DNA from: Patiria miniata
Lineage: Eukaryota > Echinodermata > Asteroidea > Valvatida > Asterinidae
DNA: 64,000 nucleotides
Direction of reading: 5' to 3'
Assembly (NCBI RefSeq): GCF_015706575.1
Contig: NW_024037063.1
Location: forward strand, 15,252,927-15,316,926
How positions within the stretch are numbered: position 1 is the first letter of the stretch; every line of letters begins with the position of its first letter. Shown piece by piece: positions 1-13,700 of the stretch. The notes under the pieces were generated by a model. The model saw nothing but the letters and a program-made list of their open reading frames with translations, was not told the origin of the DNA and made no database searches. The translations under genes and the position numbers were made by a program.

Positions 1-9
1 ACTATAGCT

Positions 10-544
10 TTAAAGAGAATGTACGATATTTGCTTTTGCTGCAATTTTCAGAAATAATTCGATTTGGATGATTAGTTTATTATAGCAAATATTGTAAAAC
101 TGACTTGCTTCACGTTTTGAGTTCAGAGATACTGGAAAATTTAAGAAAATCAACTATGTTTTAAAACTTTTTGTAGTCTGGTTTCCTGACCCCATGTAAG
201 ATGAAACGGAGCAATTTATAGACTTTGGGGAATTGTAAGGTCAGAGAATCAGTCTAGTTGGCTTGCACCCCTTCACAGGTGTGTAATCAATGGCAAAGAA
301 ATTGCGGAATAACTCAATATGAAAATTTAGGGGCACTTTAAAAAAAAAAGGTCAGTGTTCTCCAACGCTGGTCGGTCAACCAGCGTTGGAAAAATATAAG
401 TTTTCTTGAAAATGTTAGCACACCAGGAGCCACGATTTACAGGATGCTTTGGACTGTCAGTCCCTAGCAATCCAGTAAGATATTTTGTGATAATTTCATC
501 ATTTCGTTTTTTTGATGTTTGCAAATGTTGTATCGTCCCTTTAA
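10..544 (+). mobile_element. TTAA MITE, family A
   Basis: Starts TTAAAGAGAATGTACG and ends GTATCGTCCCTTTAA, with inverted termini and a TTAA target duplication. A central hairpin lies at 361-390. The short stretch before it (1-9) matches the end of a family B element. Confidence 0.75.
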
Positions 545-1338
545 AGGCAATGTACATGTACATAGCATCACCAAGATATGAGACAAGAAATTATTTTATT
601 CCCCGGTGTTTCCACATGCTATTATATCCTAGGTGGAATAGTATAGATATTTGTTGTATTCTTGAATGCATGTACCGGTATATAGCTACAGGTAGCTGAG
701 ATGAAGCTGTAATTGCCAAAAACATTTTTTTTGTTTTTTGGTCTAACGTTCTTTTATAGCAGTAATTTTAGCCCCCCCCCCCCCAAAAGTACTTGGTCTC
801 TGGTCAGCGCACGCGTCGATTTTAATCATGTGCGTCAACCTTTTTTTTCCCTTCAAATTAACACGGAAGCTACAACAGTGCCCTCTATTGCCGCACCTCC
901 TAAAATTTTTGTACCACAGAGCACCAAGGAATTGGGAAATTGCACCAAGGCAAAGGATTAAGGGCACCAAGGCAAATTATGGAGGACACCAATGTATAAG
1001 AGGACACAAAAAGCAAAATAGTACCCACCTTGTCTGTACAATTCAAGCTTGAAAAAAAAAAAGGCAAATAAAAAAATAAATAACCGCGTCGCCGCATCAA
1101 TTCCAGAACTTCGGGCTGACCAGCTAGAGACTGATTTTTATTTTCTTTTGGCCTTATCACTATATTTCTTCACAAAATATGCTTTTAATGAGATTGTTTT
1201 TCCCTCAAAACTTTGGTATGTTTTGCTTTCACAGAAGTGTGTCTGCAGAGTTTTTCTTTTACTCTCAAAAACTGAACATTATGAACTAATGAGTCATAAT
1301 CACACAAACTTTTTAACTTGCTTTTCATGTCCATACAG
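545..1338. other. Non-coding sequence upstream of the LDLa exon
   Basis: A poly-C run (772-784) and CACCAAGG repeats are seen. I found no exon with fitting splice sites, so the exon before LDLa must lie outside the window. Confidence 0.5.
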
Positions 1339-1470
1339 AGTGTCCGTCATCCACCGATCATCCTTGTGAGAATGGTGTGTGTGTGCCCACCTCAACTATG
1401 TGTGATGGTTTTAATGACTGCGGAGATGGTCGGTTTGGATCAGATGAACAGAATGGAGAATGTGAACTTA
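1339..1470 (+). CDS. aGPCR exon a: LDL-receptor class A domain
   Basis: Translation starts CPSSTDHPCENGVCV and continues MCDGFNDCGDGRFGSDEQ...EC. It has six cysteines and the Ca-binding D/E cluster of LDLa modules. The exon is symmetric (phase 1-1) with acceptor ccatacag and donor gtgagt, typical of a shuffled extracellular module. It is the first exon of the gene visible here. Confidence 0.85.
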
Positions 1471-4400
1471 GTGAGTGTCTCTTTCATGTCTTTCGTACTT
1501 GAGAAAGGGCAAGTTGTCTAAATTAACCCTAACCGAACTCAAGCCGTCAAAGTTCAACAGCAGGTTTTGTTTTAATCTGTTGGGATAGGTACAGTACCCC
1601 TAAACTGCTGGTCTTTTACTCTGGGGTTGGCATATACCTGCAGAAACTAAGTCTTACAGTGTGTGTGTACAATTTCCCATGTGCAGTGGCGTAGCCACCG
1701 GGGGGGCGTGGGGGGGCGACCGCCCCCCCACGACACCTTGTCGCCCCCCCAGTCGCCCCCCCCCCCCCCCCCCCCCCCCACTGAGATTTTGAGTTTCTAA
1801 AAAAATTATCATTGATCTACACGACGCCATGAGCCCTATTATGTACTACAATGTATCTTTTGCTTAGAAAATATTGGTTAAAGTGGTCAGAAATTGCCTC
1901 AGATAGCACCACAGAGCATTTAGAATCCAAAATTTTTTGGGGCCCTTAAGCGGACCCCGAACCCTATGCCTATAGCTCAGAATTCTGCTAGCTGATTCAA
2001 TGACTCCAACCTCGAAAACAATGTTCACAAAATTTTCTTATGCCTTTAGCTGAGAAAACCTCAAAAATTATGTTTGAATTATTATCTTTTGTGCTAAGAA
2101 ATTATTGGTTAAAGTGGTAAGAAATTGCCTCAGATCACACCACAGAGCATCGAAAATCCAATTTTTTCGGGGCCCTTAAGCGGGCCCCGAACCCCACGCC
2201 AATAGCTCAGAATACCGATAGCTGATTCAATGTCTCCAACCTCAAAAACGATGTTCAAATAATTATCATTTGCCAAGAAAATATTAGTTAAAGCATGGAG
2301 GAAAGTCGTAAGAAATTGCTTCAAATCACACCACAGAACATCTAGAATCCAATTTTTTCGGGGCCCTTAAGCGGGCCCCGAACCCCACGCCGTAAGGGCT
2401 TCGCGCTTGCATCAGTTATGATCAAGGTATGTTCCCCCCCCCCCCACTTTTGAGAAGCGATTGACGCCCCTGCTTGACACCCCCCCATGAAATGTTCCAG
2501 CCCCCCCAGCGCCCCCCCACTGAAAAATTCCTGGCTACGCCACTGCCCATGTGGGTGTTGGAATTTGCCAGAATGGGTTTGGTTTCTAGTAAATTAGGCT
2601 GGGGAGTTAGGGTTAAGCTACGTATAATGTAGGAAAGGCTTGGGCAATTTTACAACAGAATTAATTGCAATCAATTAGGAACACCTCCATATGATCGTAC
2701 ACAAAAAAATATGCAAAAAAAAAAAGTCCCTAGCTACCTACCCTATTTTCAAATGGCATGTATTCAGAAGCAGAAATATATTTTTGGGGGGCCATAGGCC
2801 ACAGAAGAACTGAACTGTTGACATGTTTGAAGTCAAAACCTCCTTCTTTTTTTTGGTCTTCAAAGATATTACGAACTTCTCTTACACCTAGATCAAGCAT
2901 GTAGATCTGCAGAACAGTTGCTTTATGGAGCCTGCGTTCAGCAATCACAGTGGATAAATGCAAGAGAAGCTGTCAGGCAAGTTGTGAAGGGGCAAGAAAA
3001 TACTGTCTTCAAATTCACGGCTCCGTCCAGCGCAACAGAATTAACACGTCTTCACACGGTGAGTATTTGTGCTCCTCATCACTGATAGTTTATGGGAGGT
3101 TGGGGGATATAGGGTTGAGCCAATATGCCATCACAGGTTTCTCATTGGTCATCAGAAAACCCTCATCTGTATGCCTGCATACTGATTGGCAAAACCCAAT
3201 ACATGTCATACGGTACAAATTATGTTAGATTTAGCCTTTACTTCAGGCATGTCACATGGTAAGATCCATTTAAATATCTTACATGTTACCTTAACCCTTT
3301 CGCTACGGAATTTAATTTACCTTTTTTGTCCCAACTGGACGTAATTAATCGCTGGAAATTCCGCCGAGCGTCGATGTGGGCGCCGCCATCTTTAAATGTA
3401 TCTCCGTAAACAAACTGCTCACAATAACCTGCAGCGCACCCCGGCCAGACGGAGAGCAACTTGCAGCGGCTCAAACTAGGGTCAGAGGTTATACGATATA
3501 AATTATGTAGATATGGCCCACGTCATGGGGGATACCCTGTTTATTCACAGCGACGCAACCGAACAATTTGTGTGTGCCGCTGTTAGCGGCTCGCTGTAGC
3601 GAAAGAGTTAAAGAGCCCTTTGGGCTTCGATTTGAGACAAATAAAAGAAATGAAATGAAATGAGGAATAGGTAACCAGTCTGGATTATATGTGACAGCCA
3701 GTCAGTGAGATAAGTAACCAGTCTAATTTATCGGTGTCATTCAGTGAGTTAAAAGGGTACATGTACTAGGTCCTGAAATTCCCTGAAAATTTCATGTTTT
3801 GGATTCTTTACTTAAATCCAATTTCAAACACCAGTGAAAAGAAACCAACATAATAATGTCTTACCGTTCCCGGGAAAAGATGAAAAAAAAGTTGGTTGTT
3901 TACATCGGACACAGCGGAGTACAAATACTTTTATCCTGTCGTTCTCAGTCAATGTACGAGATACACGTTGTGTGTCAATACAGCACCATGCTTGTGAACA
4001 GCAGGGCCCAATCACCAATGTGGAAAATGTGGTTTCTTACCCGTCTGCAAAAGAAGAACACTTTACGGATGAAATCACAACTAGCACCCAAACAGCTCGA
4101 CTTTTTGGAGTCGCAAAAATTGACCCCGAAAGACGTTCTCGCATGCATAATACAGGAATAACACAAAAAATTCCAAGTTTTGAAAGGATAGTTGTGTGGA
4201 TGTTTCTATCGTACTTTTAAATGGTCTTTCTGATTAACATTTCATTCAAGGCGCGTTTTGTAGCCCAATTGGGCGTTTTCCAGGACGCAGTGTCCCTTTA
4301 ACCGACCCAACCTGACTCGAAAATCGCAAAAACCAAAACCGACCCGACCTGACAGAAATGATGGACAAACCTACCCGACTCGACCCGAAGTTGGTTTCAG

Positions 4401-7400
4401 TTTCGGATTGGATTTCAGTAATTCCAACATTTTGACGGTAATTTTGTTTTTAGGTCCGCATCAATGTGACCGACATTATTGATCTAGAACGGAAGGAAAT
4501 ACCGTCACCCACCGTCTTTCTCAATATTTCATCCTCGTCCTATTCTACAACAGCGAGAGCCCAGGTATGTACAAGGAATTGTATCCTAGCAAATGTGATT
4601 AGTACCGTAGGATGCAACTGAAAGAAACTTCCAACCCAAGGAAAATACTTTCCCATCTGTTTTTACTAAAGGGCTGTATTAACACAATTTTGTTGCTGTT
4701 TTGTACCCATACAGTGTAGGTTCATGTAATATACAGCATATTAAAACATTTAAAAAACAAAACTACATGTACTCAAAATCATGGAAGACCTTATTGGCTG
4801 TATTTATGAATTAGGGTCTCAAGTGTCCTGTAAAATCCTGGCATGTATTTTGGGAAAGAATGTTGCATCCGGACGCCAATTCGGTGATTTTGTAAAAAGT
4901 CTGTGGAGTGTCAAGAAAATTTTGCAAGTATTTCCTAACCAAATTGGAAATGTTTCTCAGTCCCAGATTCATGTTTTATCATCATTTTTGCAATGGATGA
5001 CCTTCATTGAGATGATACGAAGAAAAAAAGCAGCGTCAGGTTGCAACATTCTTTCTGTGTTTTGTGTGAATGCTAATTAATTAGGGTGAGAGCGAAGAGT
5101 TGATTGAAAACATTTGTAATATTTTGTTCCATAATGTTACATCAGGTTTCAGGACAACTTGGCACCGGTCTCTTGGAGATTGAGATACGCCTGGCGTTGC
5201 CTGTCCAACCCAACGAAGAGATCCTAGTCTCCATGGAATTTGACGACAATATTTTGGCGGGCAGACCCCCCTTCCCTGCAGAGAGCACTAACATAACCAG
5301 TGTTTCGGTCAGGTATGCCACCTTCAAGCCTGGATGTGACAACAGCGACTGTCTGGATGCGTTTGTCGCTTGGAAGGCTGTTGTCCAGTCAGCTACCAGC
5401 GGACCGGGACCGAGGGTGTGTGTCATTCCTGAAAGTGCTGCGTTCATACAGAGCATCTACGATTCTTGCTTGGGTATGTTGGTGTCCAAAAACGTTACCT
5501 TATGTTTAGAGGCAAGTTTTGTCAGTCATCTTTACATGCTTTGACACAGGATGTTTACTGTTCCCCCCATTGTGCATGACTAGAATTTTAAGGTGGAACA
5601 ATTACATATAATTATACGAACGTCCTTTTTTGTCGTGCTCAAAAACACTATTCAAGTTTAAGCTGATGTTGATTACAACATTTTTACTGTGCTTTAGATG
5701 TTGTATTGCCCAAAACCACCATGCCATATTTCTTCAAACAGAGAAGGCATTGCATTATCGAAGTCAAGATGCTTTGTCAGAATGGGAATAACAGAGCATA
5801 TACAGGGTGGAATTGGAGTCCGGGAGATGTCAATTCAATATTGAGTTTGGTATGTCACCGTATTTTTAGTGTCATGCGCGGGCTTGCATGACAAATTTCA
5901 CAAGCTTACTCGGGTGGGACTCGAACCCACCACCTGCTTTCTAATGCATAACTAGACTAGTGCATAAGTTAGCACCCGAAAGAAAAACCCAGAAACTGTT
6001 CATTTGTACTGGTTTGTTCTTACAGACCTGCCAGAGTTTGAATTTGTCAGTCCGAGTGTGTCAGCACCAGTAGAATCTCAGGTGATTCTTAAGTGCATCG
6101 GGCGGGGTGTTGTTCCACCGCTGGTTGAGTGGTATGAAGATGGCAATGCGGTGGCATCTGGATATGGTGCTGCAGCTTTTGAAGTGTCTGTTGGAGAAAC
6201 GCGAAGGTTAGTCTATGACAGTTTTTTTCTGTTAGATGGTTAGATAGTTACATGTAAATGTTTGTGTAGCCAAAAGAACATTGGGGTTACAAATTGTGAG
6301 AGAATTTCTCAAGATTTAAGACTGCTTTGATCTAGGGTGTATCCCACTCGTTTCAACATAGCTAGACCCTGCCAACCCCAAGTGAAACCAAAATGTGATT
6401 GGAAAACTGTTGTAAAAGTGGTGGCACCTTATGTATGCTGAAAGTGTCACACGACTAGATTGCAGTAGTAAAGTATAGCCCTTTAACCGTGCATGATGAA
6501 AAAACTTAGTAAAAATCGCAAGAATAATGATATGCTAATGAGAATACAAGTCACCAAAATCAGTCTTGTCCACATGTTGTTGTTTTTTAAATTGGAATTT
6601 TTGTAGTTCACAAACGTTTGAAACCTTGCCAACAAAATGTTTTGACCTGGTAACTTCGATTGAGGCTGTCGGATTATTAACGTCAGTTTTGCTGTAGGCT
6701 TACATGTACATGTAAGTTCATTATGGCATAACATTACATAACAATCAAACGTCACGGTTGTTACCCTTTCCAATGTTAAAATGGGCTTAATTGTTTGTGC
6801 AGTCTTTTCAAATGGTTGTGCTCAGTCAAGCGGATGGAAGGTATACCTCACTGGACAAACATAGCTCGGAGACCAAATATGCAATTGCAACAATTTTTTT
6901 TTTCACTTACGCTTAATGGCTAGTACTTTAATGGCTGCTGATAAAAAGTTTAAAATAATTGTTTACCCTAACCGCCCTGAATCTTTCAAAATCCTCTTTT
7001 CCCAAATTGGAGGATTGAGGTTACAAGGCAAAAGTGTGTTACTGATTTTGTAGGATACACTTTGTCAAGGTTTTGGGCCGGACCTTGTGTTGTTTTTGCT
7101 CAGCCATGCACAAATATGGGCCAGGATTATGCTTGAAATCCTCCGTACTGCTCCAGGATGTCACTGGCCAAGCCTCAACATATTGACAGTCACTGCCGCA
7201 GGATTTTGCAGGATTCAGGCAGTGGTCACCCCTGCACGGACCGTGTTCAAGAAGTAATGGAGGAATTTGCAGGATTGAGGCTATACGCTATTTTTCCATG
7301 ATGCCAATTGGACGATTTTGCAGGATTGAGGCTACATCCTAGCAAAAAGGCCTAGGAAATTAGGCTTAAAAATAGGTGAAAATTGCTGTCAAAAGTGAAT

Positions 7401-7703
7401 TTCCTTTACTTTGAACCACCCTGTAGAAATCTCACAATGTTAATGGGTGAATTCCCTAACAGTAACTCCCCTCCATGACTCCCCTTTGCCATTTCAGTTT
7501 CCAGTGTGTCCTTGACAACAGTATCTGGTATGGAGAGACTGTGACCGTGTCGGTATGGAGTAAGTACTGTATTAAACTCCTGCCGTTATTTATGTATTTT
7601 ATTTTTTTGCTGGACGTGGCTGGGGATTTTGTTACAGTTTGTGATCAGTCTTTTGGGACTGAGAAACATTTCCAGTTTTGTTAAAAAATGCTTTAAGAAT
7701 GCA

Positions 7704-7750
<47 letters not shown>

Positions 7751-10700
7751 GGTAACGTTCACACACCCCTGGATCGCCCACTGCATACTATACCAGTAGG
7801 CATTCACTCTGGGACTAGCGAAAATAATATCATGTGTAATTTAAAATCAATAAAGTAAACAATTTGACATATCTTTCAGGTGAGGAATGCCAGAGCCTCG
7901 ATCAGGATGTCCAAGACGTATTCCAGCTTAGCAATCCCTGTTTCAACGATCAGATGCTGACGTTGCTTAACGATGGCCAGTCCCGAGAAGTTAGCTTTAG
8001 TTATTTTACAACGGAGCCTATAGTGGCATACAGACTCTTTGTACCTGTACTGGCCTTTGTGGGTTACGTTGAACCTGATTACGGCAGTGATGCGCCAAAC
8101 TCCGGCCAGACACCTGTTTTGCTGCCAGTTCGGCTGACCATGACACTACTTAATCTCTCGCGAAAGCGTAGAGACGTTAACAGTGACGAGATATATACCA
8201 GAGAGTACAGGAACCTTTATGTACCGGTGTTAGCATCTGAGAAAGTAAGGTTTGTCTTGGACCCGCCGGTTTCCATCAGTGCCTCCAGAACACTTTTCGT
8301 CAGCGTGACGGTTTTAGAGGGCCAGGGTGGGTTTGTTGAGAGACCACCTGTTGGACCAGCTCAATTGGCTGCGTTGAGTTGCACACAGAGCAACGACTCT
8401 ACCTGCGACAACTTACTGGATGACTGGTCTCAGAAACAGCAGAATCTCGAAGCAGCGGGATGCAGAACTGAGCGGAGTCTAGAGTTGATGGCGTATCAGA
8501 TTTGCCAAGGGGCATCCGCAGCTGGTGAGTACAGCATGTATGGCCATAGACTTGAGGACAAGTCGTTAGACAGTTTTGTCTCTCGGAAAACTGGCACTAA
8601 TGTTTACAATTGTCCTAGCCTCGACATGTCTAACGACTTGACCAATGTGTATTTGGATGGTTATTCATTTATGCGCCCAGCAAAACTGATATGCATTACG
8701 TTTTTATAGGGAGGGCCAATCGACAGCCAACCTGTGTTGTTGGGGGAAGCATCCATTATTTCAGTGGGATATATTTCACTTGCTAGATCAATACACACTT
8801 TTTTCTTTATTTAGGTTTGCAACGACTTTCAATAAAATGTTACACTCAATTGTAGATTAGAAAATCAAATGTCAAAATCTTGTTTTTCAAATAAGAGCAT
8901 GATATGCATGGATGCCAAACGACCCAGGAATTAGCTTTTGATCCTACAAGCTACATGTATCAAGCTCCAGGCTATACATTACACGCATTCACGTGTACAG
9001 ACACGTGAACCGTACCGAGCGCGACACGTATCACATAACTGCCAGGTGTGAATATTTGTATCCTACTGATTCAATCAGAGTGCTCCGTCCAATTTTGATA
9101 GCGATTCTCATACGTTGTGCATAAAGCTGAGAACAAATCACGTTGCTAATTGGAATTGAAGCACATGCATCTTGAAGTCCAGGATGTGGCGGCGCGTGCG
9201 TGGTGGGTGAATTACACATCCAAGTCCTGACTTGATTTTCACAGCATGGCCGAGAGCGAGTCACATGTTACTTTCCAATTTTGCTATCATTCTGTGCACG
9301 GCCAAAAGTACTATACCCGTAGCAACCAAAGTACTATACCATATATACCATTAGCAACCAAAGTACTATTTCCACGGCGCGGTACTTGTGTGCAAATGGA
9401 TGCTGGTGTGCGCGTAGCGCGTATTGTTCCAACGAGAGCGCGCCGCAGACTTGGGTTCAAACATTTCGTGAAGGGGTAGTATGGAAGAGAGAAATACATT
9501 TTCCACCAATTTTGTATTGCAGTTGAAGTTTATTTCAACTGTGTTCAGATTTAAATAATTTAAAATGTTAAAATCAAGCAGAATCTGTGGGTGAATTGTC
9601 ATAAAACAAATATTGAATGCTTTATCTCGTGGTGAAGTAAAACTAGCCTCCCTCGGTGATCCATAGAGCATTCTATTTTCCCTGGGCTTCGCCTCGGGAA
9701 AATAGAATGTCCATGGATCACCTCGGGAGGCTAGTTTCACTACACCACTCGAAGTATTCAATATTTGTATACTATGATATTAAAGTAAATAAATTAATCC
9801 ATTGCATATATCTCACTCACAAGCCTTCAGTTACACATACATTTATATTAGTTTTACAATGTGCAAATAGCACACGATACTACATACTTCATGCCCTTCC
9901 CTTTAAAACAAGTATAATAATTTAGCCCTCTTGGAAACCCCCCCCCCAAAAAAAAATCTTACTAACACAATCAAGTAGGATACATTGTACATGTATGCCA
10001 TAATAATTCGGCAACTTAGCATTTGTAATGTTTGCAAAGGTAGTGCATTAGTACATGTAGTTTTTTGTTTCTTTGTTTCATTTTCTGCTTGCTACAGAGC
10101 CAGTGGTAATTACTCATCCAAAGTCTGTAGACGTCACATTGTTGCGAGTCATCGACAGTCCACCAGTAGGAACGGCCGTTATGACCTGTTACATAGAGAA
10201 CGCCGTGGAATACGAATGGTACAAGGTTGCCCCCGTTCCGGCTCGGAAACTCGTCAAGAGTGGGAGCACGCTTTCCTTCACGATTGGACAGTCTAATCCT
10301 GGTGACCAAGGCTCATACGTGTGTGTCGGGAAAGGCGGTGCCCCGTACAACAGCACGGTAGAAACTCGGCCTGCTACTCTCACTGTTGATGGTATGTACA
10401 TGTATGTACATGTATGTGTAGTAAACATCGACAACCACAAAAATCAGAATAGCATCAGATTGTTAGGCCAAACAAATTAATAGTTCTGCTTCCGGTAACC
10501 CTACCTACCCTATTTTGACAGCCCCTGCCCTAATTTTGTTTGGGAAAAATGAGGGGGAAAAAATCAGAAAACCATCCATTACTACTTTTTACCGTTAACA
10601 ACATGAAGACATCTCCATATGGTCGTACACAAAAAAATACCCCCAAAAAAACCCTCTACCTACCTATTCTATTTTGAAATACCATGTAATCGGAGCAGAA

Positions 10701-13700
10701 CTCTATCGATCAAGATTTCAAGTCGCATGTTTTCACAGTGTTAGAATGTGTCAAACCCTTACATCAAGACTGCAGCTAACAGAAATGTTTCTGTACAACA
10801 CTGTTCAATAAAATCTTTGTACTAAACTTCAAGAGATCAGTAAATGTCTGAGAGCTACTTTAGCTAAAATGTCTTTGTCACTGTACGCTTATGTGACTGA
10901 GCAGTGATGTACGACATACAATATCCTGAAGAGTTCTGTCTCAAGCCAGGTTCTCATAGTGCAAAAGCGAATGCTAAATGTTGAAATCATGGCAAGTATT
11001 CGGGCTGCGAATTTGCAAGAGCTACAATTCAACTTGAGTGAATTTCTAACGCCTGGTTCGTACATGTATAGTGCGAAAGCAAATGAAAAATTTCGATGAC
11101 GCAACAAGAATTCGGGACACGATTTTGCAAGAGTGGAAAACCTTACATTTCACCTTGAGTGAATATCGCTGCCAATATTTTGGTGACGTCAGCAGGCTTC
11201 ACATGAAGTATGGACTGGCCTTTACTGTTCAGGCCAATAATGAACATTTCTGTTTCATTCCAAAGGTTTTTCAGTGTTCAAAGTGACTGCCAGGTTCGTG
11301 GGTTTGACGTACACAGGAAATCTGAGTGATTCAAACAGCCAGGAATACATGAGCCTTAGTGGGGATGTCCGAAATCGGGTAAGAACAAAAACCCAATACA
11401 AATGTCAAATTTGTCAATTATATAACACTTGGACCCACATTCACGGCGCTGCTTAGCAGTTAGCAGAAAAGTTGTGCTGAGCATAGAAGAAAAATTTGTT
11501 AACCTTAAGCACTACACTGTATTTCAAGGCATGGATGTGCTAACGGTCGCACATGCACAGAGATTTCTATTGTTACGTCACTAAGTTAAGCTAATTTTCC
11601 AAGCAGTTATTAGCATGCCTTTTGCTGTGCTTATGCTTACGGTCTCCATGAAATAGACGGAGGCTCTGGTAGCAGAAAATCACTTGCTTAGCAGCGCCGT
11701 GAAATTTACTTAAAGCCCGAGTCCATCATTTGCAGCTATCCAAAAAAGTAACTGGCGTAATTATTGTTGAAAAACATACTGGTTGAAAGATAGTAAGGGG
11801 ACTAAACTCCCTGTGAAATTATCCTTTCTGGCAAGCTCTCATTTGAAGAAATCAACGAAAGAAGGCATTTCCAACGGTGCGTCTTAAGAAGCACCGTAGG
11901 AAAATTTAAATTAGTAGTTCGTTTTGTTATTCGGCGCAGCGCGCACAAGCATTGGAACGACGCACAGGCGCGCGCGGTTGCTATAATTCGTCGGATCAGT
12001 GCGCGACATCGCGTAAAGCTGCAATTCAAAACAATTCGAAACATGATTTAGCAACTTTTGATTTGAAATTGAGATCCTAGAATGCTGTTTTTCTCGGAAT
12101 ATAAAGCTGAAGCTGAGCTGAAACTTCATCAAGTAAGTTGTTCAGTATCCTTCATTAGATTTTGAACACTTTTGTTGCTTCAAACGAACAAAATGCACTA
12201 ATTACAAATGATGGACTATAGCTTTAACCTACTCCATGTGCTCTGACCAAAGCCTGAATGAACGCATGACGTGCATACGCATTGAGGCATTGGATATAGG
12301 TGCATATTATGCACATGTTATTTCCCAGCCTTCAATGGGCTCCGTGCGCCAACAAAAGAGGGCGCTTTTGAGAGCTCCGTGGACGGGACGCGCGATCAGG
12401 CTATTGCGTAAGCAAATCAACAGAGGGCGCCCATTATACACTTATGTCCGTGGTGCTGAGCACAAATATGCGTAAGACGGTTGCGGGCACCAACTCAGGC
12501 AAATTGAAGACATCATGAACGTGCATGCATGCAGTGCAAACGTCCCTCATGTGCGTGTGTTTATGCTGTTGTATGGAGCTATAAACATGATAAATGCTGG
12601 ACAGAGCAAATTTCTCACTGGCGACCGATTGTTTGCGTAGATTAAGAGGTAGTTTGGGTAAAAATACAACTTACTCGCTTCGTTTTTATTTAATTTGTTT
12701 CCAAACAAAACCCACCCATCATTTTTATGTCCATTTGCCAAATTCTACCCGTCATGTTTTATTGTCCATTTCGCAAAGTGCTCGTCCAAAATCACAAACT
12801 GCCCGTCCAAAAGACTGGAGGACGGGTCGCAGAATTTAGAGACGAGACGCTGAATTTAGGTGCATTGATATTTGCTCAAACATGGCGCTGTTTATGAATA
12901 GTGATATTTCTCTGTGTCTCTTCAGTTCGCCATACTGACCGATTCTGTCCCAGCAAGTGGGTATGGCTTCGACATTGTCGGCTTCAGTCCTGGTAGCGTC
13001 ATCGCTGATGTCATCGTATACGTCGGTCAGCCTTTCAGCCCTGGCATGCTGGACAGTGAACTAGCAGAGGAAATTGCAACAGCTCTCAATACTCCTCTGC
13101 CAGAGTCACTAGAAGTTGAAGTCGTTGAAGTCGTGAGCTTAGGTAGGAAGGGGAAAAAAAAGAAAAAGTGATAGGATGATTTTTCACTTTCATCTTTATT
13201 CTGCTTCAAATTCTAAACCTTTTAGAATCTTGCTCTGTCTGCGTGCCAAAAGTCAGTCTCGCTGTTATATAATTGGACACATTTTGAGAATACAATAAAA
13301 CAAAAATGTGAAGTTTACATACTGTTTTTGTTTTTGTACAGTTTCATATCTAAGCAAGTTTGTCTCTTTTAAATGGATATATCACATTTTGGATATATAT
13401 GGTAACTTCTTAAAGCTATAGTCCATCATTTGTAATTAGTGCATTTTGTTCGTTTGAAGCAACAAAAGTGTTCAAAATCCAATGAAGGATACTGAGCAAC
13501 TAACCTGATGAAGTTTCAGCTAAGCTTCAGCTGTACATTCCGAGAAAAACAGCATTCTAAGATCTCAATTTCAAATCAAAAGTTACTGAATCATGTTTTG
13601 AATTGTTTTGAATTGCAGCTATACGCGACGTCGCGCACTGATCCGACGAATTACAACAACCGCGCGCGCGTGTGCGTCGTTCCAATACTTGTGCGCGCTG

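Noticed and set aside
2951..3058. Alternative Cys-rich reading KCKRSCQASCEGARKYC
   Set aside because: This frame ends in phase 1 at 3058 and does not join the phase 0 exon at 4454. The other frame joins cleanly and matches the second domain copy.
3834..4220. Frames of 100-128 codons before the exon at 4454
   Set aside because: No domain, no matching splice phases, low-complexity translation.
5698..5849. Possible extra aGPCR exon (VLPKTTMPYFFKQRRHC...) with acceptor and gtatgt donor
   Set aside because: 152 nt breaks the frame between 5473 and 6026, whereas direct splicing is in phase. The peptide looks random.
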